Shown: in pieces, positions 48,333-60,738 of the stretch | Layout: every line of letters begins with the position of its first letter | Numbering within the stretch: position 1 is the stretch's first letter | Assembly (NCBI GenBank): GCA_964020085.1 | Contig: OZ026599.1 | Coordinates: forward strand, 30,831,974 to 30,895,973 | Reading direction: 5' to 3' | From: Micromussa lordhowensis | Lineage: Eukaryota > Cnidaria > Anthozoa > Scleractinia > Lobophylliidae | DNA: 64,000 nt | Notes under the pieces: generated by a model | The model's input: the letters and a program-made list of their open reading frames with translations, nothing else | What the model was told of the DNA's origin: nothing | Database searches by the model: none | Made by a program: the position numbers and the translations under genes

Positions 48333-49356
48333 TCAAAAAAGTAGGCCGACTATAGGGGCTTCAAAAACACCCTGGCGCAAATGCCATCATCTCTTAATTA
48401 GTATGCACTTGAAGTGCAAAAATAGGACAACATTTTGCTGCAAACTGCCGCACCATAAGTGTCCGTATAGCCGAGTTATGACAATGTTGGCAAGGACACC
48501 TAAATCGGCCATTTTCTGAGATTTTGCCAAGGGGGAACCAAGCGAAAATGCTCAAAAAAGTAGGCCGACTATAGGGACTTCAAAAACACCCTGGCGCAAA
48601 TGCCATCATCTCCTAATTAGTATGCACTTGAAGTGCAAACATAGGACAACATTTTGCTGCAAACTGCCGCTCCATAAGTGTCCGTATAGCCGAGTTATGA
48701 CAATGTTGGCAAGGACACCTAAATTGGCCATTTTCTGAGCTTTTGCCAAGGGGGGACCAAGGGAAAATGCTCACAAAAGTAGGCCGACTCTACAGGCTTC
48801 AAAAACACCCTGGCGCAAATGCCATCATCTCCTAATTAGTATGCACTTGAAGTGAAAAACATAGGACAACATTTTGCTGCAAACTGCCGCTCCATAAGTG
48901 TCCGTATAGCCGAGTTATGACAATGTTGGCAAGGACACCTAAATCGGCCATTTTCTGAGATTTTGCCAAGGGGCAACCAAGGGAAAATGCTCAAAAACGT
49001 AGGCCGACTATAGGTGCTTCAAAAACACCCTGGCGCAAATGCCATCATCTCCTAATTAGTATGTACTTCAAGTGCAAACATAGGACAACATTTTGCTGCA
49101 AACTGCCGCTCCATAAGTGTCCGTAGAGCCGAATTACGACAATGTTGGCAAAAACCCCTAAATCGGCCATTTTCTAAGATTTTGCCAAGGGGAGACCAAG
49201 GGAAAATGCTCAAAAAAGTAGGCCGACTATAGGGGCTTCAAAAACACCCTGGCGCAAATGCCATCATCTCCTAATTAGTATGCACTTCAAGTGCAAACAT
49301 AGGACAACATTTTGCTGCAAACTGCCGCTCCATAAGTGTCCGTATAGCCGAGTTAT
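48333..49356 (+). repeat. Subarray ending in a 3-monomer unit
   Basis: After ordinary monomers, 48699-49356 is a 3-monomer unit: (1) AATTGGCC, GAGCTTTTGCC, CTCACAAAAG, CTCTACAGGC, GTGAAAAACAT; (2) GGGGCAACC, AAAACGTAGG, TATAGGTGC, ATGTACTTCAAGTG, GAGCCGAATTACG; (3) GGCAAAAACCCC, TCTAAGATT, GGGGAGACC. The same three open each 5-monomer unit that follows. Offset to the next copy is 658 bp. Confidence 0.86.
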
Positions 49357-50450
49357 GACAATGTTGGCAAGGACACCTAAATTTGCCATTTTCTGAGCTT
49401 TTGCCAAGGGGGGACCAAGGGAAAATGCTCACAAAAGTAGGCCGACTCTACAGGCTTCAAAAACACCCTGGCGCAAATGCCATCATCTCCTAATTAGTAT
49501 GCACTTGAAGTGAAAAACATAGGACAACATTTTGCTGCAAACTGCCGCTCCATAAGTGTCCGTATAGCCGAGTTATGACAATGTTGGCAAGGACACCTAA
49601 ATCGGCCATTTTCTGAGATTTTGCCAAGGGGCAACCAAGGGAAAATGCTCAAAAACGTAGGCCGACTATAGGTGCTTCAAAAACACCCTGGCGCAAATGC
49701 CATCATCTCCTAATTAGTATGTACTTCAAGTGCAAACATAGGACAACATTTTGCTGCAAACTGCCGCTCCATAAGTGTCCGTATAGCCGAATTACGACAA
49801 TGTTGGCAAAAACCCCTAAATCGGCCATTTTCTAAGATTTTGCCAAGGGGAGACCAAGGGAAAATGCTCAAAAAAGTAGGCCGACTATAGGGGCTTCAAA
49901 AACACCCTGGCGCAAATGCCATCATCTCCTAATTAGTATGCACTCCAAGTGCAAACATAGGACAACATTTTGATGCAAACTGCCGCTCCATAAGTGTCCG
50001 TATAGCCGAGTTATGACAATGTTGGCAAGGACACCTAAATCGGCCATTTTCTGAGATTTTTCAAGAGGGGACCAAGGGAAAATGCTCAAAAAAGTAGCCG
50101 ACTATAGGGGCTTCAAGAACACCCTGGCGCAAATGCCAACATCTTTTAATTAGTATGCACTTGAACTGCAAACATAGGACAACATTTTGCTGCAAACTGC
50201 CGCTCCATAAGTGTCCGTATAGCCGAGTTATGACAATGTTGGCAAGGACACCTAAATCGGCCATTTTCTGAGATTTTGCCAAGGGGGGACCAAGGGAAAA
50301 TGCTCAAAAAAGTAGGCCGACTATAGGGGCTTCAAAAACACCCTGGCGCAAATGCCATCATCTCCTAATTAGTATGCACTTCAAGTGCAAACATAGGACA
50401 ACATTTTGCTGCAAACTGCCGCTCCATAAGTGTCCGTATAGCCGAGTTAT
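49357..50450 (+). repeat. 5-monomer tandem unit, copy 1 (1094 bp)
   Basis: The three monomers described for 48699-49356 are followed by one with TTTTTCAAGAGGGG, AGTAGCCGAC and CTTCAAGAAC (about 50055-50120) and one near consensus. CTCACAAAAG at 49428 recurs at 50522, and the CAAGAGGGG form at about 50062 recurs at 51155, so the whole unit is repeated directly behind. Confidence 0.9.
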
Positions 50451-51543
50451 GACAATGTTGGCAAGGACACCTAAATTGGCCATTTTCTGAGCTTTTGCCA
50501 AGGGGGGACCAAGGGAAAATGCTCACAAAACTAGGCCGACTCTACAGGCTTCAAAAACACCCTGGCGCAAATGCCATCATCTCCTAATTAGTATGCACTT
50601 GAAGTGAAAAACATAGGACAACATTTTGCTGCAAACTGCCGCTCCATAAGTGTCCGTATAGCCGAGTTATGACAATGTTGGCAAGGACACCTAAATCGGC
50701 CATTTTCTGAGATTTTGCCAAGGGGCAACCAAGGGAAAATGCTCAAAAACGTAGGCCGACTATAGGTGCTTCAAAAACACCCTGGCGCAAATGCCATCAT
50801 CTCCTAATTAGTATGTACTTCAAGTGCAAACATAGGACAACATTTTGCTGCAAACTGCCGCTCCATAAGTGTCCGTAGAGCCGAATTACGACAATGTTGG
50901 CAAAAACCCTAAATCGGCCATTTTCCAAGATTTTGCCAAGGGGAGACCAAGGGAAAATGCTCAAAAAAGTAGGCCGACTATAGGGGCTTCAAAAACACCC
51001 TGGCGCAAATGCCATCATCTCCTAATTAGTATGCACTCCAAGTGCAAACATAGGACAACATTTTGATGCAAACTGCCGCTCCATAAGTGTCCGTATAGCC
51101 GAGTTATGACAATGTTGGCAAGGACACCTAAATCGGCCATTTTCTGAGATTTTTCAAGAGGGGACCAAGGGAAAATGCTCAAAAAAGTAGCCGACTATAG
51201 GGGCTTCAAGAACACCCTGGCGCAAATGCCAACATCTCTTAATTAGTATGCACTTGAACTGCAAACATAGGACAACATTTTGCTGCAAACTGCCGCTCCA
51301 TAAGTGTCCGTATAGCCGAGTTATGACAATGTTGGCAAGGACACCTAAATCGGCCATTTTCTGAGATTTTGCCAAGGGGGGACCAAGGGAAAATGCTCAA
51401 AAAAGTAGGCCGACTATAGGGGCTTCAAAAACACCCTGGCGAAAATGCCATCATCTCCTAATTTGTATGCACTTCAACTGCAAACATAGGTCAACATTTT
51501 ACTGCAAACTGCCGCTCCATAAGTGTCCGTATAGCCAAATTAT
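50451..51543 (+). repeat. 5-monomer tandem unit, copy 2 (1093 bp)
   Basis: Repeats copy 1 with few changes: GGCAAAAACCCTAAATC has lost one C near 50909, TTCCAAGATT stands for TTCTAAGATT, and the last monomer differs (GGCGAAAATGCC, CTTCAACTGC, GCCAAATTATG). A single further copy of the CTCACAAAAG/CTCTACAGGC monomer is at about 53806. Confidence 0.9.
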
Positions 51544-54500
51544 GACAATGTTGGCAAGGACACCTAAATCGGCCATTTTCTGAGATTTTGCCAAGGGGCA
51601 ACCAAGCGAAAACGCTCAAAAACGTAGGCCGACTATAGGTGCTTCAAAAACACCCTGGCGCAAATGCCATCATCTCCTAATTAGTATGCACTTCAAGTGC
51701 AAACATAGGACAACATTTTGCTGCAAACTGCCCCTCCATAAGTGTCCGTATAGCCGAGTTATGACAATGTTGGCAAGGACACCTAAATCGGCCATTTTCT
51801 GAGATTTTGCCAAGGGGGGACCAAGGGAAAATGCTCAAAAAAGTAGGCCGACTATACGGGCTTCAAAAACACCCTGGCGCAAATGCCATCATCTCCTAAT
51901 TAGTATGCACTTGAAGTGCAAACATAGGACAACATTTTGCTGCAAACTGCCGCTCCGCAAGTGTCCTTATAGCCGAGTTATTAAAATGTTGGCAGGGACA
52001 CCTAAATCGGCCATTTTCTGAGATTTTGCCAAGGGGGGACCAAGGGAAAATGTTAAAAAAGTAGGCCGACTATAGGGGCTAAAAAAGACCCTGGCGCAAA
52101 TGCCATCATCTCCTAATTAGTATGCACTTAAAGTGCAAACATAGGACAACATTTTGCTGCAAACTGCCGCTCCATAAGTGTCCGTATAGCCGAGTTATGA
52201 CAATGTTGGCAAGGACACCTAAATCGGCCATTTTCTGAGATTTTGCCAAGGGGGGACCAAGGGAAAATGCTCAAAAAAGTAAGCCGACTATAGGGGCTTC
52301 AAAAACACCCTGGCGCTAATGCCATCATCTCCTAATTAGTATGCACTTGAAGTGCAAACATAGGACAACATTTTGCTTCAAACTGCCGCTCCATAAGTGT
52401 CCGTATAGCCGAGTTATGACAATGTTGGCAAGGACACCTAAATCGGCCATTTTCTGAGATTTTGCCAAGGGGGGACCAAGGGAAAATGCTTAAAAAAGTA
52501 GGCCGACTATAGGGGCTTCAAAAACACCCTGGCGCAAATGCCATCATCTCCTAATTAGTAGGCACTTGAAGTGCAAACATAGGACAACATTTTGCTGCAA
52601 ACTGCCGCTCCATAAGTGTCCGTATAGCCGAGTTATGACAATGTTGGCAAGGAAACCTAAATCGGCCATTTTCTGAGATTTTGCCAAGGGGGGACCAAGG
52701 GAAAATGCTCAATAAAGTAGGCCGACTATAGGGGCTTCAAAAACACCCTGGCGCAAATGCCATCATCTCCTAATTAGTATGCACTTCAAGTGCAAACATA
52801 GGACAACATGTTGCTGCAAACTGCCGCTCCATAAGTGTCCGTATAGCCGAGTTATGACAATGTTGGCAAGGACACCTAAATCGGCCATTTTCTGAGATTT
52901 TGACATGGGGGGACCAAGGGAAAATGCTCAAAAAAGTAGGCCGACTATAGGGACTTCAAAAACACCCTGGCGCAAATGCCATCATCTCCTAATTAGTATG
53001 CACTTGAAATGAAAACATAAGACAACATTTTGCTGCAAACTGCCGCTCCATAAGTGTCCGTATAGCCGAGTTATGACAATGTTGGCAAGGACACCTAAAT
53101 CGGCCATTTTCTGAGATTTTGCCAAGGGGGGACCAAGGGAAAATGCTCAAAAAAGTAAGCCGACTATAGGGGCTTCAAAAACACCCTGGCGCAAATGCCA
53201 TCATCTCCTAATTAGTATGCACTTCAAGTGCAAACATAGGACAACATGTTGCTGCAAACTGCCGCTCCATAAGTGTCCGTATAGCCGAGTTATGACAATG
53301 TTGGCAAGGACACCTAAATCGGCCATTTTCTGAGATTTTGACATGGGGGGACCAAGGGAAAATGCTCAAAAAAGTAGGCCGACTATAGGGGCTTCAAAAA
53401 CACCCTGGCGCAAATGCCATCATCTCCTAATTAGTATACACTTGAAATGAAAACATAAGACAACATTTTGCTGCAAACTGCCGCTCCATAAGTGTCCGTA
53501 TAGCCGAGTTGTGACAATGTTGGCAAGGACACCTAAATCGGCCATTTTCTGAGATTTTGCCAAGGGGGGACCAAGGAAAAATGCTCAAAAAAGTAAGCCG
53601 ACTATAGGGGCTTCAAAAACACCCTGGCGCAAATGCCATCATCTCCTAATTAGTATGCACTTGAAGTGCAAACATAGGACAACATTTTGCTGCAAACTGC
53701 CGCTCCATAAGTGTCCGTATAGCCGAGTTATGACAATGTTGGCAAGGACACCTAAATTGGCCATTTTCTGAGCTTTTGCCAAGGGGGGACCAAAGGAAAA
53801 TGCTCACAAAAGTAGGCCGACTCTACAGGCTTCAAAAACACCCTGGCGCAAATGCCATCATCTCCTAATTAGTATGCACTTGAAGTGAAAAACATAGGAC
53901 AACATTTTGCTGCAAACTGCCGCTCCATAAGTGTCCGTATAGCCGAGTTATGACAATGTTGGCAAGGACACCTAAATCGGCAATTTTCTGAGATTTTGCC
54001 AAGGGGAGACCAAGGGAAAATACTCAAAAAAGTAGGCCGACTATAGGGGCTTCAAAAACACCCTGGCGCAAATGCCATCATCTCCTAATTAGTATGCACT
54101 TCAAGTGCAAACATAGGACAACATTTTACTGCAAACTGCCGCTCCATAAGTGTCCGTATAGCCGAGTTATGACAATGTTGGCAAGGACACCTAAATCGGC
54201 CATTTTCTGAGATTTTGCCAAGGGGCAACCAAGGGAAAATGCTCAAAAACGTAGGCCGACTATAGGTGCTTCAAAAACACCCTGGCGCAAATGCCATCAT
54301 CTCCTAATTTGTATGCACTTCAAGTGCAAACATAGGACAACATTTTGCTGCAAACTGCCGCTCCATAAGTGTCCGTATAGCCGAGTTATGACAATGTTGG
54401 CAAGGACACCTAAATTGGCCATTTTCTGAGCTTTTGCCAAGGGGGGACCAAGGGAAAATTCTCACAAAAGTAGGCCGACTCTAGGGGCTTCAAAAACACC

Positions 54501-56142
54501 CTGGCGCTAATGCCATCATCTCTAAATTAGTATGCACTTGAAGTGAAAAACATAGGACAACATTTTGCTGCAAACGGCCGCTCCATAAGTGTCCGTATAG
54601 CCGAGTTATGACAATGATGGCAAGGACACCTAAATCGGCCATTTTCTGAGATTTTGCCAAGGGGGAACCAAGGGAAAATGCTCAAAAAGGTAGGCCGACT
54701 ATAGGGGCTTCAAAAACACCCTGGCGCAAATGCCATCATCTCCTAATTAGTGTACACTTGAAGTGCAAACATAGGACAACATTTTGCTGCAAACTGCCGC
54801 TCCATAAGTGTCCGTATAGCCGAACTACGACAAGGTTGGCAAAAACACGTAAATCGGCCATTTTCTGAGATTTTGCCAAGGGGAGACCAAGGGAAAATGC
54901 TCAAAAAAGTAGGCCGACTATAGGGGCTTAAAAAACACCCTTGCGCAAATGCCATCATCTCCTAATTAGTATCCACTTAAAGTGCAAACATAGGACAACA
55001 TTTTGATGCAGACTGCCGCTCCATAAGTGTCCGTATAGCCGAGTTATGACAATGTTGGCAAGGACACCTTAATCGGCCATTTTCTGAGATTTTGCCAAGG
55101 GGCAACCAAGGGAAAATGCTCAAAAAAGTAGGCCGACTATAGGTGCTTCAAAAACCCCCTGGCGCGAATGCCATCATCTCCTAATTAGTATGCACTTCAA
55201 GTGTAACCATAGGTCAACATTTTGCTGCAAACTGCCGCTCCATAAGTGTCCGTATAGCCGAGTTATGACAATGTTGGCAAGGACACCTAAATCGGCCATT
55301 TTCTAAGATTTTGCCAAGGGGGAACCAAGGGAAAATGCTCAAAAAAGTAGGCCGACTATAGGGGCTTCAAAAACACCCTGGCGCAAATGCCATCATCTCC
55401 TAATTAGTATACACTTGAAGTGCAAACATAGGACAAAATTTTGCTGCAAACTGCCGCTCCATAAGTGTCCGTATAGCCGAACTGCGACAATGTTGGCAAA
55501 AACACCTAAATCGGCCATTTTCTGAGATTTTGCCAAGGGGGAGACCAAGGGAAAATGCTCAAAAAAGTAGGCCGACTATAGGGGCTTCAAAAACACCCTT
55601 GCGCAAATGCCATCATTTCCTAATTAGTATACACTTAAAGTGCAAACATAGGACAACATTTTGATGCAGACTGCCGCTCCATAAGTGTCCGTATAGCCGA
55701 GTTATGACAATGTTGGCAAGGACACCTAAATCGGCCATTTTCTGAGATTTTGCCAAGGGGTGACCAAGGGAAAATGCTTAAAAAAGTAGCCGACTATAGG
55801 GGCTTCAAAAACACCCTGGCGCAAATGCCATCATCTCCTAATTAGTATGCACTTCAAGTGCAAACATAGGACAACATTTTGCTGCAAACTGCCGCTCCAT
55901 AAGTGTCCGTATAGCCGAGTTATGACAATGTTGGCAAGGACACCTAAATCGGCCATTTTCTGAGATTTTGCCAAGGGGCAACCAAGGGAAAATGCTCAAA
56001 AACGTAGGCCGACTATAGGTGCTTCAAAAACACCCTGGCGCAAATGCCATCATCTCCTAATTAGTATGCACTTCAAGTGCAACCATAGGACAACATTCTG
56101 CTGCAAACTGTTGCTCCATAAGTGTCCGTATAGCCGAGTTAT
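51544..56142 (+). repeat. Subarray: CACTTCAAGTG and GGGGCAACC monomers, short duplications
   Basis: About 21 monomers, no gene. Marks GACATGGGGGG and ACAACATG repeat at 438 bp (52803 and 53241, 2 monomers). GCCGAACTACGACAAGG at about 54820 and GCCGAACTGCGACAATG at about 55476 lie about 655 bp apart (3 monomers) and are followed by GGCAAAAACAC. Palindrome centres are often C. GGGGCAACCAAGGG occurs repeatedly (about 54220, 55097, 55975). Confidence 0.83.
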
Positions 56143-59100
56143 GACAATGTTGGCAAGGACACCTAAATCGGCCATTTTCTGAGATTTTGCCAAGGGGGGA
56201 CCAAGGGAAAATGCTCAAAAAAGTAGGCCGACTATAGGGGCTTCAAAAACACTCTGACGCAAATACCATTATCTCCTAATTAGAATGCACTTGAAGTGCA
56301 CACATAGGACAACATTTTGCTGCAAACTGCCGCTCCATAAGTGTCCGTATAGCCGAGTTATGACAATGTTGGCAAGGACACCTAAATCGGCCAATTTCTG
56401 AGATTTTGCCAAGAGTGGACCAAGGGAAAATGCTCAAAAAAGTAGGCCGACTATAGGGGCTTCAAAAACATCCTGGCGCAAATGCCAGCATCTCCTAATT
56501 AGTATGCACTTGAAGTGCAAACATAGGACAACATTTTGCTGCAAACTGCCGCTCCATAAGTGTCCGTATAGCCGAGTTATGACAATGTTGGCAAGGACAC
56601 CTAAATCGGCCATTTTCTGAGATTTTGCCAAGGGGGGACCAAGGGAAAATGCTCAAAAAAGTAGGCCGACTAGAGGGGCTTCAAAAACACCCTGGCGCAA
56701 ATGCCATCATCTCCTAATTAGTATGCACTTGAAGTGCAAACATAGGACAACATTTTGCTGCAAACTGCCGCTCCATAAGTGTCCGTATAGCCGAGTTATG
56801 ACAATGTTGGCAAGGACACCTAAATCGGCCATTTTCTGAGATTTTGCCAAGGGGGACCAAGGGAAAATGCTCAAAAAAGTAGGTTCAATATATTGGCTTC
56901 AAAAACACCCTGGCGCAAATGCCATTATCTCCTAATTAGTATGCACTTGAAGTGCAAACATAGGACAACATTTTGCTGCAAACTGCCGCTCCATAAGTGT
57001 CCGTATACCCGAGTTATGACAATGTTGCCAAGGACACCTTAAAGGGCCATTTTCTGAGATTTTGCCAAGAAGGGACCAAGGGAAAATGCTCAACAAAGTA
57101 GCCCGACTATAGGGGCTTCAAAAACACCCTGGCGCAAATGCCATAATCTCCTAATTAGAATGCACTTCATGTGCAAACATAGGACAACATTTTCCTGCAA
57201 ACTGCCGCTCCATAAGTGTCCGTATAGCCGAGTTATGACAATGTTGGCAAGGACACCTAAATCGGCCAATTTCTGAGATTTTGCCAAGAGTGGACCAAGG
57301 GAAAATGCTCAAAAAAGTAGGCCGACTAAAGGGGCTTCAAAAACACCCTGGCGCAAATGACATCATCTCCTAATTAGTATGCACTTGAAGTGCAAACATA
57401 GGACAACATTTTGCTGCAAACTGCCGCTCCATAAGTGTCCGTATAGCCGAGTTATGACAATGTTGGCAAGGACACCTAAATCTGCCATTTTCTGAGATTT
57501 TGCCAAGGGGGGACCAAAGGAAAATGCTCAGAAAAGTAGGCCAACTATAGGGGCTTCAAAAACACCCTGGCGCAAATGCCATCATGTCCTAATTAGTATG
57601 CACTTGAAGTGCAAACATAGGACAACATTTTGCTGCAAACTGCCGCTCCATAAGTGTCCGTATAGCCGAGTTATGACAATGTTGGCAAGGACACCTAAAT
57701 CGGCCATTTTCTGAGATTTTGCCAAGGGGGGACCAAAGGAAAATGCACAAAAAAGTAGGCCGACTATAGGGGCTTCAAAAACACTCTGGCGCAAATGCCA
57801 TCATCTCCTAATTAGTATCCACTTCAAGTGCAAACATAGGAAAACATTTTGCTGCAAACTGCCGCTCCATAAGTGTCCGTATAGCCGAATTATGACAATG
57901 TTGGCAAGGACACCTAAATCGGCCATTTTCTGAGATTTTGCCGAGGGGGGACCAAGGAAAAATGTTCAAAAAAGTAGGCCGACTAAAGGGGCTTCAAAAA
58001 CACCCTGGCGCAAATTCCATCATATCCTAATTAGTATGCACTTGAAGTGCAAACATAGGACAACATTTTGCTGCAAACTGCCGCTCCATAAGTGTCCGTA
58101 TAGCCGAGTTATGACAATGTTGGCAAGGACACCTAAATCGGCCATTTTCTGAGATTGTGCCAAGGGGGGACCAAGGGAAAATGCTCAAAAAAGTAGGCCG
58201 ACTATAGGGGCTTCAAAAACACCCTGGCGCAAATTCCATCATCTCCTAATTAGTATGCACTTGAAGTGCAAACATAGGACAACATTTTGCTCCAAACTGC
58301 CGCTCCATAAGTGTCCGTATAGCGGAGTTATGACAATGTTGGCAAGGACACCTATATCGGCCATTTTCTGAGATTTTGCTAAGGGGGGACCAAGGGAAAA
58401 TGCTCAAAAAAGTAGGTTGACTATATTGGCTTCAAAAACACCCTGGCGCAAATGCCATCATCTCCTAATTAGTATGCACTTGAAGTGCAAACATAGGACA
58501 ACATTTTGCTGCAAACTGCCGCTCCATAAGTGTCCGTATAGCCGAGTTATGACAATGTTGGCAAGGACACCTAAATCGGCCATTTTCTGAGATTTTGCCA
58601 AGGGGGGACCAAGGAAAAATGTTAAAAAAAGTAGGCCGACTATAGGGGCTTAAAAAACACCCTGGCGCAAATGCCATCATCTCCTAATTAGTATGCACTT
58701 GAAGTGCAAACATAGGACAACATTTTGCTGCAAACTGCCGCTCCATAAGTGTCCGTATAGCCGAGTTATGACAATGTTGGCAAGGACACCTAAATCGGCC
58801 ATTTTCTGAGATTTTGCCAAGGGGGGACCAAGGGAAAATGCACAAAAAAGTAGGCCGACTATAGGGGCTTCAAAAACACCCTGGCGCAAATGCCATCATC
58901 TCCTAATTAGTATCCACTTCAAGTGCAAACATAGGAAAACATTTTGTTGCAAACTGTCGCTCCATAAGTGTCCGTATAGCCGAGTTATGACAATGTTGGC
59001 AAGGACACCTAAATCGGCCATTTTCTGAGATTGTGCCAAGGGGGGACCAAGGGAAAATGCTCAAAAAAGTAGGCCGACTATAGGGGCTTCAAAAACACCC

Positions 59101-60082
59101 TGGCGCAAATTCCATCATCTCTTAATTAGTATGCACTTGAAGTGCAAACATAGGACAACATTTTGCTCCAAACTGCCGCTCCATAAGTGTCCGTATAGCG
59201 GAGTTATGACAATGTTGGCAAGGACACCTAAATCGGCAATTTTCTGAGATTTTGCCAAGGGGGGACCAAGGGAAAATGCTCAAAAAAAAAGGCCGCCTAT
59301 AGGGGCTTAAAAAACACCCTGGCGCAAATGCCATCATCTCCTAATTAGTATGCACTTGAAGTGCAAACATAGGACAACATTTTGCTGCAAACTGCCGCTC
59401 CGTAAGTGTCCGTATAGCCGAGTTATGACAATGTTGGCAAGGACACCTAAATCGGCCATTTTCTGAGATTTTGCCAAGGGGGGACCAAGGGAAAATAATC
59501 AAAAAAGTAGGCCGACTATAGGGGCTTCAAAAACACCCTGGCGCAAATGCCATCATCTCCTAATTAGTATGCACTTGAAGTGCAAACATAGGACAACATT
59601 TTGCTGCAAACGGCCGCTCCATAAGTGTCCGTATAGCCGAGTTATGACAATGTTGGCAAGGACACCCAAATCGGCCATTTTCTGAGATTTTGCCAAGTGG
59701 GGACCATGGGAAAATGCTCAAAAAAGTAGGCTGACTATAGGGGCTACAAAATTACCCTGGCGCAAATGCCATCATCTCCTAATTAGTATGCACTTTAAGT
59801 GCAAACATAAAACAGTATTTTACTGCAAACTGCCGCTCCATAAGTGTCCGTATAGCCGAGTTATGACAATGTTGGCAAGGACACCTAAATCGGCCATTTT
59901 CTGAGATTTTGCCAAGGGGGGACCAAGGGAAAATGCTCAAAAATGTAGGCCGACTATTGGGGCTTCAAAAACACCCTGGTGCAAATGCCATCATCTCCTA
60001 ATTGGTATGCACTTGAAGTGCAAACATAGGACAAAATTTTGCCGCAAACTGCGCTCCATAAGTGTCCGTATAGCCGAGTTAT
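56143..60082 (+). repeat. About 18-monomer higher-order block, copy 1
   Basis: Carries in order TTAGAATGC with GTGCACACAT (56277), AAGAGTGG (56411), GACTAGAGG, GGTTCAATATATTGG (56882), CTTCATGTGC (about 57164), GACTAAAGG, CTCAGAAAAG, AAATGCACAAAAAAG, ATTGTGCC with GCTCCAAACTG, TATAGCGGAG, GGTTGACTATATTGG (58415), GAAAATAATC (59491), GGGGCTACAAAATTACC with AACAGTATTTTACTGC (about 59738-59825), then CTATTGGGGC with AATTGGTATGC and AACTGCGCTCC. The same order returns from 60739. No gene. Confidence 0.87.
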
Positions 60083-60738
60083 GACAATGTTGGCAAGGAC
60101 ACCTAAATCGGCCATTTTCTGAGATTTTGCCAAGGGGGGACCAAGGGAAAATGCTCAAAAAAGTAGGCCGACTATAGGGGCTTCAAAAACACCCTGGCGC
60201 AAATGCCATCATCTCCTAATTAGTATGCACTTGAAGTGCAAACATAGGACAACATTTTGCTGCAAACTGCCGCTCCATAAGTGTCCGTATAGCCGAGTTA
60301 TGACAATGTTGGCAAGGACACCTAAATCGGCCATTTTCTGAGATTTTGCCAAGGGGGACCAAGGGAAAATGCTCAAAAAAGTAGGTTCAATATATTGGCT
60401 TCAAAAACACCCTGGCGCAAATGCCATTATCTCCTAATTAGTATGCACTTGAAGTGCAAACATAGGACAACATTTTGCTGCAAACTGCCGCTCCATAAGT
60501 GTCCGTATACCCGAGTTATGACAATGTTGCCAAGGACACCTTAAAGGGCCATTTTCTGAGATTTTGCCAAGGGGCAACCAAGGGAAAATGCTCAAAAACG
60601 TAGGCCGACTATAGGTGCTTCAAAAACACCCTGGCGCAAATGCCATCATCTCCTAATTAGTATGCACTTCAAGTGCAACCATAGGACAACATTCTGCTGC
60701 AAACTGATGCTCCATAAGTGTCCGTATAGCCGAGTTAT
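60083..60738 (+). repeat. Three linking monomers between the two large copies
   Basis: One near-consensus monomer, one with GGTTCAATATATTGG and TATACCCGAG (a third copy of the 56882 form), and one with GGGGCAACC, AAAACGTAGG and TATAGGTGC that resembles the monomer just before 56143. The junction thus contains the expected left neighbour of the block that follows. Confidence 0.82.

Noticed and set aside
56882..56897. GGTTCAATATATTGG as an internal RNA polymerase III B box
   Set aside because: It departs from the GGTTCGANNCC core, no A box lies at a suitable distance, and it is a local variant of GGCCGACTATAGG.
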